Part shown: positions 16,648-25,380 of the stretch, in pieces
Layout: each line of letters begins with the position of its first letter
Position numbering within the stretch: position 1 is the stretch's first letter
DNA from: Armatimonadota bacterium
GTDB lineage: Bacteria; Armatimonadota; UBA5829
NCBI GenBank assembly: GCA_023474015.1
Contig: JAMCYN010000052.1
Coordinates: 1-52,974 of the forward strand
DNA length: 52,974 bases
Direction of reading: 5' to 3'
Made by a program: the position numbers and the translations under genes
The notes under the pieces: model-generated
Told to the model about the DNA's origin: nothing
Seen by the model: only the letters and a program-made list of their open reading frames with translations
Databases searched by the model: none

Positions 16648-18501
16648 ATGAAGTGGAATCTCATCATCACTCTAGCCTTACTGGCGGTCCTCGCTATGTA
16701 TTTCGCCGGGATATGTCTCGCCGCCGACGGCGAGGGCAGCGCCCTTTTAGTTCCCGCCGCCGATTGGGTGGCCGGCAGCTTCGTGAAGTTTGAAGTTGAC
16801 TATACCGCCGGGTCGTCTGGGATAGCAGTCGGCGGACAGGTCGTCGTGACATTCCACCACGCCCTGGAGGACTTGGACTTTGCCATTCAGGCAACTGACC
16901 CGAGCAAGCCGGGCTATGTGAAAGTGCTGTCCGACACACCGGATAACCTCTCAGTGACTTACGCCAATTGGGCTACCCCGGCCATTCTTAAAGTCGATGG
17001 GATATACCATCATGCAATCATAGCAAAGGTCCTGCACGAGGCCATAAAGCCCGGCGAGAAATTGCGATTCATATTGGGAGCAGGAGAGCAAGGGGTTCAT
17101 CTGCCCATAATGACCGACAAACGCAACCAGATTCACGTCCTGACCGATGCGGACGGTGATGGCGCCCTCGCGCTGGTGAAGCAAACTCCGGTCAATAACA
17201 TCTTGGCCAAGCCCGTTCACCATCTATTCGTGACAGCCTCGGCTACCCCCACAGTCGGCGAGAGCGCGCGAGTGCTCGTCCGGGCGGAGGACGAATACAA
17301 TAACCTCGTCGAGAACTACGTGGCACAACTGCGCGTATCCGGCATGCCGGGCTGCCCCAAGTCCGATATAACGCTAAAGAATGGTCTGGCGCATCTGGAG
17401 ATACCCATCGCAAAGCCGGGAGTCTTTCGCATCAGCGCAACCGCGGGCGGCATGACGGCCAGAAGCAATCCTATTGTAGCCGCCGCCAAGGCTCCTCAAT
17501 ATCGGGTCTACTTCGGCGACATCCACAACCATACGCAGCTTTCGGATGGGCTGGCCGAAACTGCTGAAGAGTGCTACGCCTATGCCCGCGATATGTCGGG
17601 CCTGGATGTTTGCGCTACGTCTGAGCACGCGCCGCGCGAACCTGCCCGACTAGCGACTAAAAAGTTTAATGAGCCGGGCAGGTTTGTGACAATCTGGGGC
17701 TACGAGTGGACATCTTCCAAGCCCGGCAGGCTCGACAGAAACCTCTACTTCAACAGCGAGGACGACCCAATTCCCCAGGGTTGGCCGCCGACCACCGAGG
17801 GCTTGTGGGAGTCTATCGAGAAACTCTACGGCGACAACAAAGACCATCGAATAATTGTGGGACCCCATATGTTTACCTACAAAACAAAGTCTCCCCCCTG
17901 GTATGAGGATTGGAATGCCAACTATGAAAGATTCGTGGAGATATACTCGACGCACGGCATGTCCGAGTATCTGGGCAACCCCAGAATGCTGGCTGGGGGG
18001 AACGTCCAGGAGAACTTCTTCACCCAGGACGGCCTCAAATACGGCAGGAGGTTCGGTATCATCGCTTCGAGTGACGGGCACGACAGTCATCCGGGCCGAA
18101 GCAACTTCGGTCCTCAAAGAGGGGGACTCGTCGCATTCCTTGCCAAGGACCTTACGAGGGAAAGTATCTGGGATGCTTGGTGGAACCGTCGGGTCTATGC
18201 CACGACTACTGAGCGCATATACATCGACTTCAAGATAGACGGCCATGAGATGGGCGAGGAGTATGCAACCAAGGGCAAGCCGAAGATCAGCTATACGGTC
18301 TATGGCTGCGACGACAACTTCGACGTATTTCTGCTCAAGAACTGTGAGGTTATGAAGAAGTCGTCCACCAGCAATGGCGAGGTCAAGGTGGATCTCCGCG
18401 ACGAAGACTTCCAAGGCGACAGTTACTACTATCTGCGAGTTGTCCAGAAGGACGTCGAGTGGGCCTGGTCCAGCCCGATCTGGGTTGACAAGAGTCCCTG
18501 A
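16648..18501 (+). CDS. Secreted DUF3604 / PHP-like metal-dependent hydrolase
   Basis: A signal peptide (NLIITLALLAVLAMYFAGICLA) precedes a beta-rich half (30-275). A PHP-type metal site follows: YFGDIHNHTQLSDG (near residue 292), CATSEHAPRE, FVTIWGYEWTS, HRIIVGPHMF and FGIIASSDGHDSHPG. These His/Asp/Glu motifs are those of the DUF3604 family, related to PHP phosphoesterases; members are often found with sulfatases and glycosidases, but the reaction is not established. Length, 617 residues, suits the family. The mRNA probably starts at the promoter at 16509 and may continue into the sulfatase gene (77-base gap). An extracellular role in removing an ester from a glycan is inference. Confidence 0.85.
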   Translation: MKWNLIITLALLAVLAMYFAGICLAADGEGSALLVPAADWVAGSFVKFEVDYTAGSSGIAVGGQVVVTFHHALEDLDFAIQATDPSKPGYVKVLSDTPDNLSVTYANWATPAILKVDGIYHHAIIAKVLHEAIKPGEKLRFILGAGEQGVHLPIMTDKRNQIHVLTDADGDGALALVKQTPVNNILAKPVHHLFVTASATPTVGESARVLVRAEDEYNNLVENYVAQLRVSGMPGCPKSDITLKNGLAHLEIPIAKPGVFRISATAGGMTARSNPIVAAAKAPQYRVYFGDIHNHTQLSDGLAETAEECYAYARDMSGLDVCATSEHAPREPARLATKKFNEPGRFVTIWGYEWTSSKPGRLDRNLYFNSEDDPIPQGWPPTTEGLWESIEKLYGDNKDHRIIVGPHMFTYKTKSPPWYEDWNANYERFVEIYSTHGMSEYLGNPRMLAGGNVQENFFTQDGLKYGRRFGIIASSDGHDSHPGRSNFGPQRGGLVAFLAKDLTRESIWDAWWNRRVYATTTERIYIDFKIDGHEMGEEYATKGKPKISYTVYGCDDNFDVFLLKNCEVMKKSSTSNGEVKVDLRDEDFQGDSYYYLRVVQKDVEWAWSSPIWVDKSP

Positions 18502-18578
18502 TGTCTTCACACTGGTTGCGAAAGGCTTTTTGATACGTTCAACAAGCAGTATGCGGAGGTAGGGGCCAAGTAGAACCA

Positions 18579-20213
18579 ATGAAAACAACAAGACGCACGT
18601 TCATAAAATCCACGCTGGCGCTTTCTGGCGCTCTAGCGTTGGGCGGCGTGGAGACAAGCAGATCGGAGCCTGTTATGCACAAGAAACCTAACATACTCAT
18701 TGTCATGACCGACCAGCAACGTGCCGATACGATCGCCGCGCTGGAGAACCAGATCATTTACACTCCGAATATGGACCGGCTGGTCCGGCGGGGTATCACA
18801 TTCACAAACGCATATTCCACATGCCCCGTGTGCGTGCCGGCCAGATATACAATCCACACCGGCTGCGAGCCACCCAAGACCGGGTTCTACTGCAACGCCC
18901 CTGATCCGGATATGGTTTCGGATCACCCTGCTGGTGTTGAAGCCCGCTGTGGGGCGTACATCGCCCGCACGATGTGTAAGCTCGGCTATCGCACCTTCGG
19001 CATCGGCAAGTTCCATACTTATCCCTGGAACGAGGACCTCGGCTTCGAGACGCATCTGCACAGCGAGGAGCTCTATGGTAACCAGGCGCAGCGAAAGGGT
19101 GATGCCTATGCGGCGTTCATTGCCAGAGAGCACCCCGAGTACGACTGGATCGAAGGCCTGATGGGCGAGCGCACGGAGATGTATTACATGCCCCAGATGA
19201 GTCCCACTCCGGCCAATCTGGACGTAGAGGCGTGGGCCGCAGACCGCGCGGTGGAACAGATACGCAAGAAGGACACTTGCCCGTACTTCGGCTTCATCTC
19301 ATTTGTTGGCCCACATCCACCATTTGCTCCGCCTTTGCCGTTCAACCGCATGTACGATCCCGACCGGATGCCTAACCCGAGCTGTGGAGACATCGATATT
19401 GATCATATGGACGAACAGATTCCATGGATGAACTACGCAGTCTGGGCCGAAGACATCAATAACTCTCATGCGCGTGTTTTGAAGTCGAGATACTACGGTG
19501 AGATAAGCTATATAGACTCGTGTTTGGGGAAGATTCTGGATGCGGTCGAGTCCGGTCCGGACGCCGATAACACGCTAATATGCTTCGTTTCTGACCATGG
19601 TGACCATCTCGGGGACCATTGGGCCTGGCAAAAGGAAAGTTTCTTCGAGTCTGCTTGCCATGTCCCGTTTCTCGTGAGTTGGCCAGGCCGCCTGCCGGCG
19701 AATGCGAAGCGGGATGATCTTGTTTGCTTGACCGATCTGTTCGGCATTGCCACCACAGCGGCTGGGTGTCAAGAGCTTAGAGATGGAGTGGATGTGCTGG
19801 GCCAGCTTATGGGCAACAGCACTGCCCGTAAGCGGCTGTTCGGCTACTATGGTTTCCCCGGTACTCCGCTGTTCAAGGTGATGGTGCGTTCCGGGGACTG
19901 GAAGTATGTCTTTATGGCAAACGGCGGTCGTGAGCAGCTATTCAACATCAAGGAAGACCCACAGGAGCTACACCAGAGTCTTGGCGATAGTCCGGACGTT
20001 GTGCGTGAGCTACGTCAGGCGGCGGTCGAGGCACTATCTATGTCGAACATAGATCGTGTGCTCGAAGGCAGCGCTCTTCGGAAATTCCCCTATGTCGAAC
20101 GCGAGCGGCAGCGGATATACCAGTTCGATGAGTCAAGGGGAGTTACAGGGTTCCCAAAACGGCCGCAGGATGTTGTCTACAGGTCGACCAGGCACAAACA
20201 TAGCCAACGGTAG
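18579..20213 (+). CDS. Tat-exported sulfatase (type I, Cys-type)
   Basis: The N-terminus TTRRTFIKSTLALSGALAL is a twin-arginine signal. The alkaline-phosphatase fold begins PNILIVMTDQQRADT, and the sulfatase signature is CVPARYTIHTG with Cys85 as the residue matured to formylglycine. Further motifs are GIGKFH, the metal-binding SDHGDHLGDH and a C-terminal GDWKYVF. It hydrolyses a sulfate ester of a carbohydrate or phenol outside the cytoplasm. The maturase (FGE or anSME) is not in the window. The upstream DUF3604 and downstream glycosidases point to a sulfated glycan. It has 544 residues, the usual size. Confidence 0.93.
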   Translation: MKTTRRTFIKSTLALSGALALGGVETSRSEPVMHKKPNILIVMTDQQRADTIAALENQIIYTPNMDRLVRRGITFTNAYSTCPVCVPARYTIHTGCEPPKTGFYCNAPDPDMVSDHPAGVEARCGAYIARTMCKLGYRTFGIGKFHTYPWNEDLGFETHLHSEELYGNQAQRKGDAYAAFIAREHPEYDWIEGLMGERTEMYYMPQMSPTPANLDVEAWAADRAVEQIRKKDTCPYFGFISFVGPHPPFAPPLPFNRMYDPDRMPNPSCGDIDIDHMDEQIPWMNYAVWAEDINNSHARVLKSRYYGEISYIDSCLGKILDAVESGPDADNTLICFVSDHGDHLGDHWAWQKESFFESACHVPFLVSWPGRLPANAKRDDLVCLTDLFGIATTAAGCQELRDGVDVLGQLMGNSTARKRLFGYYGFPGTPLFKVMVRSGDWKYVFMANGGREQLFNIKEDPQELHQSLGDSPDVVRELRQAAVEALSMSNIDRVLEGSALRKFPYVERERQRIYQFDESRGVTGFPKRPQDVVYRSTRHKHSQR

Positions 20214-20291
20214 CAAGCTGATGCGCAATGCCAACAGGATTGTCTGATCTCCCCAATAGGGGCTCAATAGGGGCCTATAGGAGCAGATAAC

Positions 20292-21608
20292 ATGGTATCC
20301 GGGATTAAGAGGGTTTTCGTGAAACCAAAGCTGCCGGCGGCGCTGGTTGCCGTGTTTGTGCTGGCTGTTGCAAGCGCCGGTTTTTCCGGAGGCTTTGTGA
20401 AATCCGACGGCTCTCGGCTTGTTCTGGACGGCAAGCACTATCGCGCGATTGGAGTAAACATGCCGTCGCTTTTCTCGGACTACATGGGCATAGGTTCGGG
20501 CATCAAGGACCTCTACGGCTCGCCGGAAAAAGCACGTCAAGAGATCATCGAGGGCGTTCGCGACGCCAAGAGGAGCAACATCGCGTTTATAAGGTTCTGG
20601 GCGTCGGGGTTCTACCCCTGTGATATGCACCTTTGCCTTGAGAATCCCAGTGAGTATTGGAAGGGGATGGACGAGGTGTTCGCGCTGTGCCGCGAGAACG
20701 GCGTCAAGCTCGTGCCGTCCATATTCTTCAATATCTATCAGTGGCCGATGATGTGTGACGAACACACCCAGGCAATCTCGGATCCGACATCCAAGACTTG
20801 CAAAGCGATGCATAAGTATCTCAGGGAGTTGGTGACCCGCTACAAGGACGATACCAATATTCTTATGTGGGAGATTACCAATGAGGGCTTCTTGCATGCC
20901 GATGTGGATATGCAAGGCCGCAAAGCGCATGGCAAATCGGCGTATTTGCCCGGTGCAAAGCTGGTAAAGACCGAGTGGGTTCGAGAGGACAGCCTATCGA
21001 CGGCCATGCTGCTGCGGTTCTACAAGGACATCGCCGGCTCCATTAAGCGCATCGACCCCAACCACTTGGTGACAAGTGGGGACTCCGCAGTTCGGAGCAC
21101 CAGTGTAAGCCTGCGCGAGAACTTTCCAGAGCAGGTATGGACTCCGGATACTCTGCGCGGCAACTTGGCGAGCTTTCTAGCCTCACAGCCGGAGCCGTTG
21201 GATGTCATCGGCTTTCACGCTTATGGGCCCGGCCTTGACGACCCATTGCCCGACAAACTGTCTTCGCTGGAATACGCCAAGGCTTTGATTCGCACGACTC
21301 ATGCCGTCCATGCCCCTGTCTTTGTGGGCGAACTCGCCAATAAAGCCCCGTCGTTCAAAGGTGATCCGTCGGCAAAGTGGACCATCGAGGCTCTGGACAT
21401 GATGGACAAAGAAGGTGTGGACCTGATGGCGATATGGGCCTGGCACTTTCCGTATCAACCGGAGAACACGGTTACAAGCGAGACCTCTCCCGCCCTGGTC
21501 AAGCACATATCGGATCTTAACAAGAAGTATGCCCTGGCAGGTAATGCAAACGTGATGCTCCATCGAAGTTGTACGGAGGATGGGTCGCAATGCCGAAGCA
21601 GACAATAG
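20292..21608 (+). CDS. Secreted GH5-like glycosidase (mannanase/cellulase type)
   Basis: ATG 20292, eight bases after AGGAG, opens a 438-residue protein with a signal peptide (LPAALVAVFVLAVASAGFSGG). Clan GH-A features: LDGKHYRAIGVNMPSLF, IAFIRFWASGFYP, acid/base MWEITNEG (Asn197-Glu198), DVIGFHAYG, and nucleophile strand PVFVGELANK (Glu347). It hydrolyses a beta-linked glycan, possibly mannan given the adjacent GH2 beta-mannosidase-like gene. Its last 19 bases overlap that gene, so the two are probably co-translated. It is a distant relative of the two GH5-like proteins at 24142 and 26533. Confidence 0.85.
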   Translation: MVSGIKRVFVKPKLPAALVAVFVLAVASAGFSGGFVKSDGSRLVLDGKHYRAIGVNMPSLFSDYMGIGSGIKDLYGSPEKARQEIIEGVRDAKRSNIAFIRFWASGFYPCDMHLCLENPSEYWKGMDEVFALCRENGVKLVPSIFFNIYQWPMMCDEHTQAISDPTSKTCKAMHKYLRELVTRYKDDTNILMWEITNEGFLHADVDMQGRKAHGKSAYLPGAKLVKTEWVREDSLSTAMLLRFYKDIAGSIKRIDPNHLVTSGDSAVRSTSVSLRENFPEQVWTPDTLRGNLASFLASQPEPLDVIGFHAYGPGLDDPLPDKLSSLEYAKALIRTTHAVHAPVFVGELANKAPSFKGDPSAKWTIEALDMMDKEGVDLMAIWAWHFPYQPENTVTSETSPALVKHISDLNKKYALAGNANVMLHRSCTEDGSQCRSRQ

Positions 21609-24133
21609 AACTGTCCGGGGAGTGGCAGGCCACCGGCCAAAGCCCCGACGAAAGTCAGAAGAAGCAATTTGCCGGTGTCGTGCCGGGTCATGTGCACGTG
21701 GACCTCTTGAACGCGGGGATGATAAAAGACCCGCTGTGGAGGGACCAGGCGGATGATTGTCAGTGGGTCGAGGACTGGGACTGGACCTATTCACGAGACT
21801 TTGTTGTCCCGGATGGATTTGATACGAGCTGGGCGGTGCTGGAGTGCGACGGTCTGGATACCTACGCTCAGATCATACTGAACGGTGAGGAGATAGGCCG
21901 CACAGCCAATATGTTTATCAAGCACCGCTTTGATGTGAGTGGCAAACTGAGGCCGGGGACCAACTCAATTGAGGTTCGGTTTTCATCATTCAAGAAGATG
22001 ATCGAGGGCAAGCCCCTTGAGCAGTATCACGCGGCGTTTTTCACATCCGAACGGGTCCACGTGCGCAGGATGCAGTGCACGTTTCACTGGGACTGGGTCA
22101 ACCGGTTCGTGAGCGTGGGGATATGGCGGCCGATCAAGCTATATTCCTACGATAGGGCGTTGATAAGCGACCTGTTCGTCTACACGAAGTCCATCAGCGA
22201 CAACAGGGCGGAGCTTGCACTGGAGCTTGAGGTCGAAAAGAGAGGCGCGAATGATGTGCCGACGCTTATCGAGATTCTCGACCCTGACGGAAAGCTCGCC
22301 TGGTCCATGCAGACCTCCGTGCGAGACAAGGCAACCCGGCTATCGGCAAGTGTTACCCATCCCAGGCTCTGGTGGCCGAATGGCTCTGGAGAACAGCCCT
22401 TGTATACGTGCCAGGTCAGTCTGCTGGGAGTAGATGGAACGCAGCTCGACTGCAAGGAGACGACCTTCGGCATCAGGACCGTGCGCATAGAGCAGATCGA
22501 GGATAAGCCCGGCAGCCCCGAGTGGAGTCGGACCATGGAGATTCGTGAGCTCTGCCCAGTGCTGGACAGAAACGTCGATAAGCCTGGCAGCAGCTTCACG
22601 CTTATCGTCAATGGCGAGAGAATCTTCTGCAAGGGTGCAAACTGGGTTCCAGCGGACCCGTTTCCTTCTCGGGTAACTCCCGAACACTACGGCAGGCTGA
22701 TCAAGCTGGCGCGCGACGCGAACATCAACCTCCTTCGCTGCTGGGGCGGAGGTATATACGAGCCGGAGGCGTTCTGGGATGCGTGCAACAGATATGGGAT
22801 CATGATCTCCCAGGACTTCCAGATGGCCTGTGCGCACTACCCTGAGGATGATCCGGAGTTCATGGATAACATGCGGGCCGAGATTCCAAGCGTGGTACGA
22901 ATGCTAAGGAATCACCCGAGCCTGGCATGGTGGTGCGGCGACAACGAAAACGGCATGAATCACGACTACGACGATCCCAGCTATCCCGGCAGAAAGATCG
23001 CTACTGAGATAAGCGGACCTGTGTGCCGCGAGCTCGATCCTTCCCGCGAGTTCATGCCGACGAGCCCCTATCTGGGCAAGACGAACTCGTCGCTTACCAT
23101 GGGAGACTGTCATTACTCCGGCTTATGGGACCACGATCTCCAATTCGTCGCCCAATCGGATATGAGAGAATATCGGGCGCGCATTAACGTCTTAGGACGC
23201 TTCCTCAGCGAGTCAGCGATATTCGGCTCGCCGCCCATGCGCTCTCTCTTGAAGTTCATGACCAAAGAGGATGTTGCCGCTGCCGACAAACGCATGTGGG
23301 AGTATCACACCAAGGACAACCCGCATAAGCCCAACAACATCACCATAACTCTTTTCGGCATGCTGGAGCGGACCGCCGAAAAGCTCTTCGGTCCGTCGGA
23401 AGATATCGAGTCAAAGGTTCGCAAGATGGAGTATGTGCACTACCATTGGGTGCGCATGGCGGTCGAGGCTGCGAGGCGAAACAAGTGGTATTGCGGCGGC
23501 ATTCAGTTTTGGATGTATAATGATTGCTGGCCCGCGAGTGGCTGGAGCATAGTGGACTACTTTGGCTTCCCGAAGGCCGGCTATTACGCGATGCGTCAGG
23601 CATCCAAGCCCCTCATTGCCTCGGTCGATAAGACTGATTCGGGCTATCACCTCTGGGTGTGTAACGATCTGCTTCAGCCGGTGAGTGGCGAATTGGAGCT
23701 TCGAGTCCAGCCATGGACGGGCGGACCGAGGTGGTCGATGAAATCGGACTTCGATGTGGCGGCCAATTCGTCACGGATTGTCTCGGAAGTGCCTGAGAGT
23801 GAACTGTCAGGCAAGCTCGCGCTTGATTCGATATTGGTGTGCAGCCTGGAGTCGGAAGTTGGAGCCGACCGGGCGTATTATTATTTGGGCATGCCTTATG
23901 AGATGACCCCGCTACCCGCAAAGCTCAAAGTTCGCCGGGCGGATGGAGAGGGTTCCGGCAAGCTGATCGTATCGACCGATAACTACGCCCGCGTGGTCAC
24001 GCTCGACGCCGACCTGGATTTCTCGGACAACTACTTCGACCTGCTGCCGGGGGAGGAAAGAACCATCACCTGGACCGATCCCTCCGTTGCGGCCGGGAGT
24101 CCGAATATTGGCGTTACATGCTGGAATCTGTAG
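21590..24133 (+). CDS. GH2 beta-mannosidase-like glycosidase
   Basis: The frame is open from 21569, but ATG 21590, nine bases after GGAGGA, gives the typical start KQTIELSGEWQ. The 847-residue protein has the GH2 order: jelly-roll (PGHVHVDLLNAGMIKDP, DWDWTYSRDF), immunoglobulin-like domain, then barrel with FCKGANWVPADPFPSR, NLLRCWGGGIYEPEAFWDAC, acid/base WWCGDNENG (Glu453) and nucleophile candidate FLSESAIFGSP (Glu541). These are beta-mannosidase-type motifs. No signal peptide is visible, so it should act in the cytoplasm (or by an unrecognised route) on imported oligosaccharides. It overlaps the upstream GH5-like gene by 19 bases. Confidence 0.9.
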   Translation: MPKQTIELSGEWQATGQSPDESQKKQFAGVVPGHVHVDLLNAGMIKDPLWRDQADDCQWVEDWDWTYSRDFVVPDGFDTSWAVLECDGLDTYAQIILNGEEIGRTANMFIKHRFDVSGKLRPGTNSIEVRFSSFKKMIEGKPLEQYHAAFFTSERVHVRRMQCTFHWDWVNRFVSVGIWRPIKLYSYDRALISDLFVYTKSISDNRAELALELEVEKRGANDVPTLIEILDPDGKLAWSMQTSVRDKATRLSASVTHPRLWWPNGSGEQPLYTCQVSLLGVDGTQLDCKETTFGIRTVRIEQIEDKPGSPEWSRTMEIRELCPVLDRNVDKPGSSFTLIVNGERIFCKGANWVPADPFPSRVTPEHYGRLIKLARDANINLLRCWGGGIYEPEAFWDACNRYGIMISQDFQMACAHYPEDDPEFMDNMRAEIPSVVRMLRNHPSLAWWCGDNENGMNHDYDDPSYPGRKIATEISGPVCRELDPSREFMPTSPYLGKTNSSLTMGDCHYSGLWDHDLQFVAQSDMREYRARINVLGRFLSESAIFGSPPMRSLLKFMTKEDVAAADKRMWEYHTKDNPHKPNNITITLFGMLERTAEKLFGPSEDIESKVRKMEYVHYHWVRMAVEAARRNKWYCGGIQFWMYNDCWPASGWSIVDYFGFPKAGYYAMRQASKPLIASVDKTDSGYHLWVCNDLLQPVSGELELRVQPWTGGPRWSMKSDFDVAANSSRIVSEVPESELSGKLALDSILVCSLESEVGADRAYYYLGMPYEMTPLPAKLKVRRADGEGSGKLIVSTDNYARVVTLDADLDFSDNYFDLLPGEERTITWTDPSVAAGSPNIGVTCWNL

Positions 24134-24141
24134 GTGCATTG

Positions 24142-25380
24142 ATGAGAGTCAGTAGCTTAGTTACGTTGAAGAAAATGCTGTATCTTCTTTCGTGTGTTGT
24201 TATTCTGGCCGGGGCGTGCCCTGGTCCCGCTTTCTCGTCGGAGTCCAAGGCTGGAGAGTTTCTGACTCGCCGAGGAACCGAGTTGCTGCTGGACGGCAAG
24301 CCGTTTCGCGCTGTTTCGGTGAACAAATTCGACCTGTTCCTCCAGTGCCTTCAGGGCGAGGATGAGAAGAAGAAAGCGCTTGAATCGATTCGCGACATCG
24401 GCAGGCGCGGTTTTCGAGTGATTCGTTTTGGCGCGGTGGGGTTTTACCCGAGGGATATGGACTTGTGGCCCCAAGGGGACAAGTATTGGAAGTGTATGGA
24501 CGAATTGATTGCCGCTGCGCGCGAGTCGGGAGTCCGGCTTGTCCCGGTGATTATGTGGAACTGGTATCTGTTTCCAGACATGGCCAACGAGACGATGCAA
24601 GACATGCTTACCAACAAGGATTCCAGATCGCGCCAGTATGTGGACTTGTATGTTTCTCAAATCGTCGGTCGCTACAAGAATGAGCCCACCATCCTCTTCT
24701 GGGACATTTGGAGCGAGCTTAATCTGGGAGCGGACCTCGAGTTTATGAGGCCGTACGGCTTCAGTGATCTGAACGATGTCAATCATGGTTCTGCGGCTAT
24801 GCGAGTGCGGCGTGACAACTATACCACCCAGCAGATGATACCATTTATGCGAGACTTGGCGCGACTCATTCGAAAGATCGATCCGAACCATCCGATCTCA
24901 TCCGGCAATTCCGCGCCGCGTCCGGTGGCCCAGCATCTCAGGCTCAAAGAAGGAAAGGGCGACTGGACACAGGATACGCCGGAAGAGGCCGAGACCTACA
25001 TGCGAGACGTGCACCCGGACCCTATCGACATACTCTCGATTCACTTCTATCCCGGGATCGATAACCTGCGTTTCGGCAACAGTGACAAGGACTCCGCCGT
25101 CGCGCTGAGAACGCTTAAGCAAATAGCCGATAGGATCGGTAAGCCTGTCATTATCGGCGAGAGCGGAGGGGAGGGCTTTCAAGAATTGAACGGGAAATGT
25201 TCCCCATTTACACAGAGCCTGATAAAGGAAGCCGTGGCGGCTGACTATCCCGTCATACTCTACTGGATGGAGGGCATGTCCAATCCGCTTGCATTTGATC
25301 TGGACAAGACGCCAGCGCTGAACAAATTGCTGCTCGATGCGGGTAGGCAGTTGACGCGGAAAGCGAGGAATCCGAGGTGA
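24142..25380 (+). CDS. Secreted GH5-like protein with altered acid/base motif
   Basis: The start is ATG 24142, just after a TAGGTG; 412 residues. The N-terminal signal (LYLLSCVVILAGACPG) could be a lipoprotein signal with the lipobox-like LAGAC. The fold matches its neighbour at 26533 over the full length (FLTRRGTELLLDGKPFRAVS in both). The acid/base strand reads WDIWSELNLGADL, with Ser191 before Glu192 instead of the conserved Asn; the nucleophile strand is PVIIGESGG (Glu340). The missing Asn suggests altered or weak activity. It lies eight bases after the mannosidase gene and its stop overlaps the next start (GTGA). Confidence 0.82.
   Translation: MRVSSLVTLKKMLYLLSCVVILAGACPGPAFSSESKAGEFLTRRGTELLLDGKPFRAVSVNKFDLFLQCLQGEDEKKKALESIRDIGRRGFRVIRFGAVGFYPRDMDLWPQGDKYWKCMDELIAAARESGVRLVPVIMWNWYLFPDMANETMQDMLTNKDSRSRQYVDLYVSQIVGRYKNEPTILFWDIWSELNLGADLEFMRPYGFSDLNDVNHGSAAMRVRRDNYTTQQMIPFMRDLARLIRKIDPNHPISSGNSAPRPVAQHLRLKEGKGDWTQDTPEEAETYMRDVHPDPIDILSIHFYPGIDNLRFGNSDKDSAVALRTLKQIADRIGKPVIIGESGGEGFQELNGKCSPFTQSLIKEAVAADYPVILYWMEGMSNPLAFDLDKTPALNKLLLDAGRQLTRKARNPR

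Noticed and set aside
17650..18591. Reverse open frame of 313 codons
   Set aside because: It is antisense to the DUF3604 gene, which has PHP metal motifs and a signal peptide; GC-rich codon use explains the shadow.
20246..20285. Two tandem copies of AATAGGGGC before the GH5-like gene
   Set aside because: Only two short copies, one close to the ribosome site; no palindrome or recurrence elsewhere that I saw.
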